Assembly (NCBI GenBank): GCA_963920705.1
Contig: OY987229.1
Location: 22,789,728-22,853,727, forward strand
Direction: 5' to 3'
Source: Odiellus spinosus
Taxonomy: Eukaryota > Arthropoda > Arachnida > Opiliones > Phalangiidae
DNA length: 64,000 nt
The stretch's first letter is position 1. Each line of letters starts with the position of its first letter. Under the pieces are notes generated by a model, which was given only the letters and a program-made list of their open reading frames with translations, was not told the origin of the DNA and ran no database searches. This document shows positions 57,304 through 64,000 of the stretch, in pieces. Both the position numbers and the translations under genes were made by a program.

Positions 57304-59825
57304 CTGCAAAAAATACTTTTAAGAATCTACCGCAATTTCGCTTGAAGCTAAGTTTTGTACATAAGGGAATGTGATTTTCAAGGGGCAGATTCTAGAACAG
57401 ATAGGGTCTTTAAATAGTATTTTTATTGTAGTTAATTTACTGATAAGTGATCTTGTTTTTAGACCGTTTTCCACAGTTGAAATCATTAGTTCTTGAAATC
57501 CTCGCTGCTATGAATCTTCTGGTTACATCTTCAGACCCTTAAAGTTGATTTAATTAGTTTTTGAACAAAACTTAGAGCTTTAGGAGGCATTATGCCTGGT
57601 TCATTTCACACCCTCAAAAATGAAAACTATTGATTGTTTGCAAAACAACAAAGTTCATGTTAGCATTACTTGTTTTTTTTCACACCCTCTAAAATTAAAA
57701 ACGTCCTTTGTAAGATGTAACATACCCTAATCGCGATTTAATGGCTTTATAATAATTTTAAGTTTTACCATTACAGCGAAAAGCTGTCTGCACTTGTATT
57801 GTAAATAACAAGAATGAACTTCAAGTTCAAATCCGATTGATTATCCGAATCCAAAAGACCAAGCCAAGCTTATCCTACCTGGCTGAAATAGGCTTAGCAA
57901 TGATTTGAAAAATTGGCTTTGTTTAGCCGAATTCCTAGCCTCTTAAAGCTCCGAATAAATTAAATTAATAAGCTTTTACTTACATTTAAATTCTGTGAAC
58001 AGGTCCATAAAGCCTTAAATCCAGAGTCGGTCGAAGGGATTCTCAAGACTTTGGCTAGATTTTATTACACAGTGAAAATTACACTCTGATAGAACCGTGA
58101 AGAATCGGGTGTTAGACCTATCCAGGGACGGAAATAAGCATGGGTCATCGGACATTTTCTGGTGTATTTCAATTTATCCAAAAACTTTCAAATTTTAATA
58201 TGGGGATCGCTGTAGTACTGTACTAAAGCGTTTACGCGTAATCATTAAACCTTCCTTTGACAGTGCTAAAATGATTAGACATAATCTGTAATCGGTGTAC
58301 AGGGAATCCGAGTGATTAGCCCCTCGAGTACTTGCTGCCACAGAATATCGGTCGATGTCTGATAAATTTTAAAAATTCCCATAACTTTTAATGACATAAA
58401 TGGGTCACCGGATAATAGGCCTTATTATAAAATAATCTTGGAAACGAATAAAAGAGCCGTTAAAAAGCACCCGTTTGTATTGAAGATGGTCCCTTTTTTC
58501 AAGGCTGGTACAAAGTGTATGATTTTCTATACTTTTTCCACCCTTGAAACTAACAAAAAGAGCCGTTAAATAGAACCCGTTTATACGGAAGATGGTACAT
58601 TTTTTCAAGGTTGAGACGTAGTCAGAATTTATGACATCGTCTATTGTCCCTTAGAAAAGAGATGGGATGAAAAATACTGCAAGAATACTAAAGAGAGCTT
58701 ACCACCATGCCCAAGCTTTTAATAGCACCTGGTAGACGGATAATAGCCTTAATATTTAATTATAAATCCATTTTAATCTTACTCGGAGAGTAGACTCAGC
58801 CGGGATTCAAGGGATATCAATTTTTTTTGCCTTGGGGTATGCCAAGCAATCAGCGAAGCACGTTTTTTTAATGTGTAAATTAAACAAAATTTCTTATCAA
58901 AGTTTTTATTCGCAAATCTGTTTTTAACATATGCTATTTGCATCTGATTAGATCAAGAACTATCTACTTTTATTTCAGAGAGAATAAATGTATTCGTCTG
59001 AGTGCGCGCGGGATAGTCTTCTTCAATGGTGGACGAAAAAACTAGGGAAAACTTATTTTTCTGTACTCACTTCAACTTCGCCAATCGCGATTTCTACCCC
59101 TCCAAAAAACGATTTGGCTCACCACTCTCTAAACTTGGGCTCAGCTTTACACTCCCTTTAAAGAAGTAGTATAACTATGCAGGTGCGGAGCCTTGTCAAA
59201 AGTATCTGTCTTATAATTTGATCTGGAATGTCTTCGATGGTATAAAATAGGGGGTGGGCTCCCCTGCATAGGCAAATTACGACATTTACAAAGGGAGCCT
59301 CAAGGGAAACAATTTCTCCTATGGAATGGAAACAAAGTCAAAATTCACTAAACCTATTCATTCTCTTGGTTTTAAAGCGCATTTAACTGAGTTATAATAT
59401 TGGGCAACGTGCGTTAAAATCTTTAAAAAACTAGTATTTTATGTACTTTTGATATTTTGATAAAATCTTAAATGTCCGTTGACGCCATATACATTCGTGG
59501 GACTTAGGTAAAAGAATGAAAGATGCTCTTAAATATTTTGTAATGATACAATTATTTAGAAAACATAGCGTGGCCTAAACAGCGTTATCTAAGCTCACGA
59601 CTGATGATTTCAATGATGGTGATAAAGTTTCTTCACTCGCCAAAGGAGGCAGGTTTTTCGAAATTGTGTGCCTGCACAAATTAAGAACATTTAAGATCGA
59701 AGCTCTCAAGGAAATAGGAGAAAGTTAAGGCAAACAAATTAGTCTCCCATTTCATATCCATTTAATTTTAAAAATCTCTAGATGAAGCATGCATTGGTTT
59801 AACTTTAAAATGACTATATTTAGAG
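57304..59825. other. intergenic, no complete gene seen
   Basis: Should contain the missing 5' exon or exons of the Myb-like gene, but I could not identify them with confidence. A tandem duplication lies at 58440-58615. Repeated CACACCCTCAAAAATGAAAA / CACACCCTCTAAAATTAAAA near 57608 and 57681 is weakly repetitive. ACTCCCTTTAA near 59153 resembles an end of the AGGGAG/TTAA elements, but no partner was found. Confidence 0.4.
58440..58615. repeat. tandem duplication of about 107 bp
   Basis: AAAGAGCCGTTAAAAAGCACC with CCGTTTGTATTGAAGATGGT and TTTTTTCAAGGCTG near 58450-58507 recurs as AAAGAGCCGTTAAATAGAACC with CCGTTTATACGGAAGATGGT and TTTTTTCAAGGTTG near 58557-58613. Noncoding. Confidence 0.75.
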
Positions 59826-60958
59826 TTACCGTTTGGCCAAGAAATCGGGTGTGGAATTGAGACTACTCCTGGGAGTGTCTCCTGTTGGAATATTTGCCAA
59901 TCGTTCGTTGCTTTTTCTTGGTTTGGGAAGCGTCATGATGAGTAGCGGTCCCATTGGATAGTCGGATCTCAATTCGGCTTCTGACACCGAACGCGAGGCG
60001 TCAATGACCGACAAGGGACCCTCGTAGGCAGTAGGGTGACCAATCACAAACCTACCATCGTCTCTACTTATCCGGAAATCGTCTCGCGTCTCTTTCGTAT
60101 TACAAAATACGTACCAAATGAAAACGGCCAGCGTTGGCACGGCTAAAAACAGTGGATAGTTGCAAGTTAAACTTACCGTTAGTATTTTAAATAGCGAATC
60201 AATTAGGAGTAAATAACTCAGCCAATCGTTCGAATGCAGGGAGAGGGGTACCTTGAACACTAATCCATTAATAGTCACCAAAGTCATCAGTATACCTAGT
60301 ATTACAGTTCCATGCTCCTAATTGATTCACTATTGGTATTAAAGCGAGTCTTGGCTCTCATTGGGGCATGGCTCTTTATGGTGTTTAACTTAACCAAACA
60401 AAATGCCTTTCCACCACCCTTAGAAAACAATAAGAGCCTACACTGGCTTTAATCTTAAAATTGCCACTAGCAGAAACTTTTAAAGGGAGTATAAAGCTCA
60501 GCCCCAAGGTGAATATTATACTTGGCATTCCAGCCAATACGTCTAACAATGGCACACTGAAATCGGCGACAGGAAACAAGACGTCACGAGCGCTAGCAGA
60601 CGAGGTTTATTTTTAGTTAATACTCCCTTTAACCTAGGAAGTAATGTAAACTACAAGTGTGGTATTTCTCTAGGTCAAGAAATTAGAAATAGAACTGCGC
60701 GAAAAATCCACCCATTGCAGAAAAAAATCACTTCCTAGGAGGTTAGCTTCGGCCAAGAAGGTTCACTTTACCAACGAATAAGCTTAGAGCTCCCGTAGCG
60801 AAGAGCCAAAGGCCACGTTTCCCATACACTGCCCCAGTAGCTAGAAACGCCAGTCCAACTACGAAGAGACTCAAGGCTAAGACAAACCACAGAATTAACG
60901 CGTAACGCCATCTACCCTCCGCGCAGTTCATTCGACGAAGCAGACGACGTGTTTTCAT
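59826..60958 (-). CDS. multi-pass membrane protein, unrecognised
   Basis: Two exons on minus (60958-60772 and 60295-59826) join in phase across a 476-bp intron to give 218 residues. After a basic N-terminus (MKTRRLLRRMNCAEGRWR) comes a strongly hydrophobic segment ALILWFVLALSLFVVGLAF (about 20-42). A second lies at about 48-70 and crosses the splice junction; a weaker third is near 85-105 and a fourth is PLFLAVPTLAVFIWYVFC (about 110-128). A polar C-terminal tail of about 90 residues follows. The four-helix arrangement recalls small tetraspan TMEM proteins, but I recognise no family. A potential GT...AG pair inside exon 2 would break the frame and remove a membrane segment, so I keep the read-through. 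The intron contains a TTAA MITE. Confidence 0.65.
60484..60628. mobile_element. short TTAA-flanked MITE
   Basis: A 145-bp element with ends AGGGAGTAT and ATACTCCCT, flanked on both sides by TTAA (60480-60483 and 60629-60632). It lies in the intron of the membrane-protein gene. It shares the AGGGAG terminus and target site with the larger element at 10413 but not its interior, so it may be a related or heavily deleted family. Confidence 0.78.
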
Positions 60959-63220
60959 ACTACGAATTCAAGCTTATCTCATTATCATCGTGATTCTTTT
61001 AGGACGATAATTTCCGGTTCATTTTCAAACGATGATTTATTGGGTATATGTTAAAGTTTACGGCCATATTCGATTTTCTGTACCTGTAATGAAATACATA
61101 AAGAATAAATTATCTAGTGTGAACGAGGCTTGAAACTCCTTCAAATTATAGTGAAGGGAGTCGCGTTCATACCAAACGCATGCTCTCAAGCTTATCTAAA
61201 AAATTTTGCTCGTGAAATTTCTAGCCTAGTGCGAAATTGATAAATTTTAATATTACAAAATTCACTCCAATGTAGCTTTAATAACATGTTTAACGTTGTT
61301 GGAATGAAGGTCTCATGTTTCTATTTAAACGCTTATACGTGATTCAAATTCAACGTTCCAAATAAGGCCAATTAAAAGCCATACACAATACAACGCCCTG
61401 TAAGATAAAAACGCAAAAGCCGAATAAAACTAAAGAGGATCTTCGGGAAAAAAAAAGGGAAACACTAGTAGATTAAAAACCATACGAGGGTGACATATTC
61501 CAAGTAACTATGTAACGTGTACTAGCAAGCTACTAACCTCGCGTTATAGGAACTCTACAGTCAGTATTTTAATAAGACGTAGCTAAGTTAGCACTCTAAT
61601 ATCAAACTGACTTTTTTTTTTCATATCGATCGAGTCGGTGAAATTATTATGTTTCTGGGAAACCATTTAAATACTACTCTTCAAGTCAGTTTAACTAGCG
61701 AGCGCAGTCAACGCTAGATAAAATACCCAACGCCTTATTCTTTTAGCGTCCAGTAATATTGACTAGAAATATATGAAAGAGAAATGACCCTTAGTTACTT
61801 CATGACACGTGGGCTAAACCAGCTCTTATTGTTACAATATCGATTTTGAAATCGTGTAAGAATAAGAGGGATATAAATTCAGAAACATTATAGGCTTTTT
61901 TTTAGCCCCTTTAAAGTTTTTTTCTCTTCTTGGCTCAACATATAACTCTTGATTAATTGATAACAACAAAAAAAATAAAATTAAAATTACAGAAAAATTA
62001 AACATTAATACTTTTATTCAGTTATGAAAAGTTTGGGGAAAGTTTACCCCTGTAAGGGCTCTTTACCCTGAACACCAAAGCATAGTGGTTGAAACATTTC
62101 TACAGGGGCTCAATAAGAAATATATGGGGAGGTTTCCTCCTGTAAGCGTTCTTTCCCGAGTGCATAAACGAGTTGCAATTTAGGTTTAATAATTTTAAGA
62201 TATTATCGAAGTTAATTATTTAAATGTACAAATTTTATTAATTAAAATTCTCATTAATGTATACTTATCATTAATTGTTTTTGCAGAATTTTATAAATTA
62301 TAAAATTAATTTTAAAATATTTTCGCTTGACAATAAATCAGAAAATATTAAAAATCCATCTAGGTGGTAATTTAGTATAAAAACTAACATTTAAAATTCC
62401 GTATTCCTTTCAAATACTTTGATAAATTGAGAAGTACTAGCAGACAGGCGAGATAATGTTGTCAGATTTCATTATTCTAAGATATTACCCCAAAAAAACG
62501 GGGAATGAATAGTCGTTATAGGAAAGCTTCATAAATAACATTTTGATACGATCAAGGGCGTCGCGAACCAAAAAAAGCTCTTTCGATTATTAAATTCACA
62601 TTTGAAACAAGTTGAGAAAACCAAAATTAAATCTTGCTTCGTGTCAATTTCAAAACTAAACAATGAAAGTTGGGAAACAAGGGCAGTTCGTCAAATAAGA
62701 GCATAAGTATAGTAATTAAACAAAAGTGTGACAATTAAGCTTTATCTTAGGAGAACTGATTCATACGTCGTCTGCTTATACTACAGTCTGCTAAGCTTCT
62801 CAACACTCCATATTAAAGGAAATGGACTTTTTTTTAAATAATTGTAGTTATAATAAGAGCTATGCTTAGCATCTAAAAGTGTGAAATTTTGTTTAGATTT
62901 TATCTAACCACTTCATTATACCTTTAAGGTAAGGCTTTTGAAACTAACGTACTGCTCAGTTTAAGAATGTCATGGGGCGAAGAGTTTTTTTGGCTTTAGG
63001 ACCACCCGCTAGTTCCGGAGTATATGGAAGGAACCTTTTGACCACACCCTTTAATTTCGTTGATGTTTTTTTTTTTTTAACCTCTTAGCCTTCTTGGCCT
63101 ACTTTGTATGAAAATATCAAAGTTCAATAAATAAAGATTTGATTCATTTCACGGTTTAATTTAATGGACATGTGAGATTATACATCAAGAGCATATCAAA
63201 ATTCTCGAACATCTTTATAT
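60959..63220. other. intergenic, no gene seen
   Basis: AT-rich, no coding exon recognised. Two loosely repeated stretches with CCTGTAAGGGCTCTTTACCC (about 62049) and TCCTGTAAGCGTTCTTTCCC (about 62138) suggest an old local duplication. The promoter of the membrane-protein gene should lie near 60960-61200. Confidence 0.4.
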
Positions 63221-63224
63221 TTTC

Positions 63225-63535
63225 ATAGAGCCAAGAGTTCATTTATAGAGGCAAGAACTTATAGAACCAAGAACACATTTATAGAGCCAAGAACGCATTT
63301 ATAGAGCCAAGAACTCATTTACAGAGCCAAGAATCTCATTTATAGAGCCAAGAATCTCATTTATAGAGCCAAGAATCTCATTTACAGAGCCAAGAATCTC
63401 ATTTACAGAGCCAAGAATCTCATTTATAGAGCCAAGAATCTCATTTATAGAGCCAAGAATCTCATTTATAGAGCCAAGAATCTCATTTATAGAGCCAAGA
63501 ATCTCATTTATAGAGCCAAGAATCTCATTTATGCA
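63225..63535. repeat. 21-bp minisatellite TCATTTATAGAGCCAAGAATC
   Basis: About a dozen near-identical tandem units of ATTTATAGAGCCAAGAATCTC are preceded by a few diverged ones (GAGCCAAGAACGC, GAGGCAAGAAC). Because 21 is a multiple of three, it gives a repetitive minus-strand frame (NEILGSI), which I regard as noncoding. Confidence 0.93.
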
Positions 63536-63540
63536 ACTAA

Positions 63541-64000
63541 GAACATTGCCGTTACCATTCTCACGTACTTTGTACCCAAAATTCGTCACAGCAATAATTG
63601 AATATTTTACAGTAAAATACTTAATTTTCGTGAAACAATAATTTATGGGAGGATGCCTAGAGAGTATTTTTCTGAGATACATGAATGAGAAAGGTACTGT
63701 TGAGAACCGGGCGCTAAATTAAAATATTTCTTTGGAGAAATCGTTGGCTACGATCTGTCTAACTTATGACAATATATAGTTTATTACAACTTCATTTGTC
63801 AGCGCCTACAAAGTTAGGATATTCGTTTATCGCTGTTATTTATCTAATAAAAGATAAAGATATGGACAAGCATTACACGTACTGACAACTCAAAGTGGAA
63901 TATACTTATAAGAAGAGAGTATATATACGCTAATTGAATACGTGGCATATATGAATCAATAAACCATAGTGTTCATCTAAAACAAGGTATCGATCAAATA
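63541..64000. other. right edge, no feature seen
   Basis: Unremarkable AT-rich sequence. No exon, RNA gene or repeat recognised. Confidence 0.4.

Noticed and set aside
59153..59310. ACTCCCTTTAA and AAAGGGAGCC as a possible TTAA element
   Set aside because: The ends face outward rather than inward (CCCT on the left, AGGG on the right) and do not form a TIR pair.
63299..63682. 127-codon minus frame with repeated NEILGS
   Set aside because: Product of the 21-bp minisatellite; no gene context.

Overview
This window is nuclear DNA of an intron-rich, AT-rich invertebrate animal, most likely an arthropod. The evidence is single-copy animal genes split by short GT-AG introns, together with MITEs, a SINE, domesticated transposase genes and long satellite arrays. 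Nothing prokaryotic or organellar is present. I cannot name the species.

Layout. 1.2-2.2 kb (minus): an ARL6IP5/PRAF3-type PRA1 protein. 3.4-8.7 kb (plus): two tandem paralogues of a small, basic, helix-turn-helix-like protein that resembles the DNA-binding half of a transposase. 9.9-12.6 kb: minisatellites, a perfect palindrome built from a 20-bp unit, about 620 bp of pure (TA)n, a TTAA-flanked MITE and a foldback element. 13.1-38.7 kb (plus): one long-chain acyl-CoA synthetase gene, reconstructed here as 19 in-phase exons (686 codons). Its 15-kb first intron contains a 13.6-kb palindromic satellite of 17-bp and 15/16-bp units (14.5-28.1 kb). Its other introns hold a second palindrome of the same 17-bp motif, three copies of a MITE with 7-bp target duplications, another MITE, a 30-bp satellite and a SINE.

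39.6-53.6 kb is a compact block of housekeeping genes: XRCC4 (plus; end joining), then on the minus strand a NET1/ARHGEF3-type RhoGEF, ARMT1 (DUF89 damage-control phosphatase/methyltransferase) and NDC80 (outer kinetochore). 54.2-57.3 kb holds a PIF/Harbinger-derived pair: an intronless HARBI1-like nuclease that has lost its conserved aspartates, and, tail to tail with it, a Myb/SANT-like gene. 59.8-61.0 kb (minus) is an unrecognised multi-pass membrane protein with a TTAA MITE in its intron. The right end is mostly noncoding and carries a 21-bp minisatellite.

The genes do not form a pathway, although four neighbours (XRCC4, RhoGEF, ARMT1, NDC80) act in DNA damage responses or cell division. 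The most unusual feature is the giant palindrome: three modules of 15/16-mer array, fixed junction and 17-mer array on each side of a single inversion point, inside the intron of an apparently intact gene. If transcribed with that intron, it would form a kilobase-scale RNA hairpin. All gene models come from reading splice sites and phases by eye; no database search was run.
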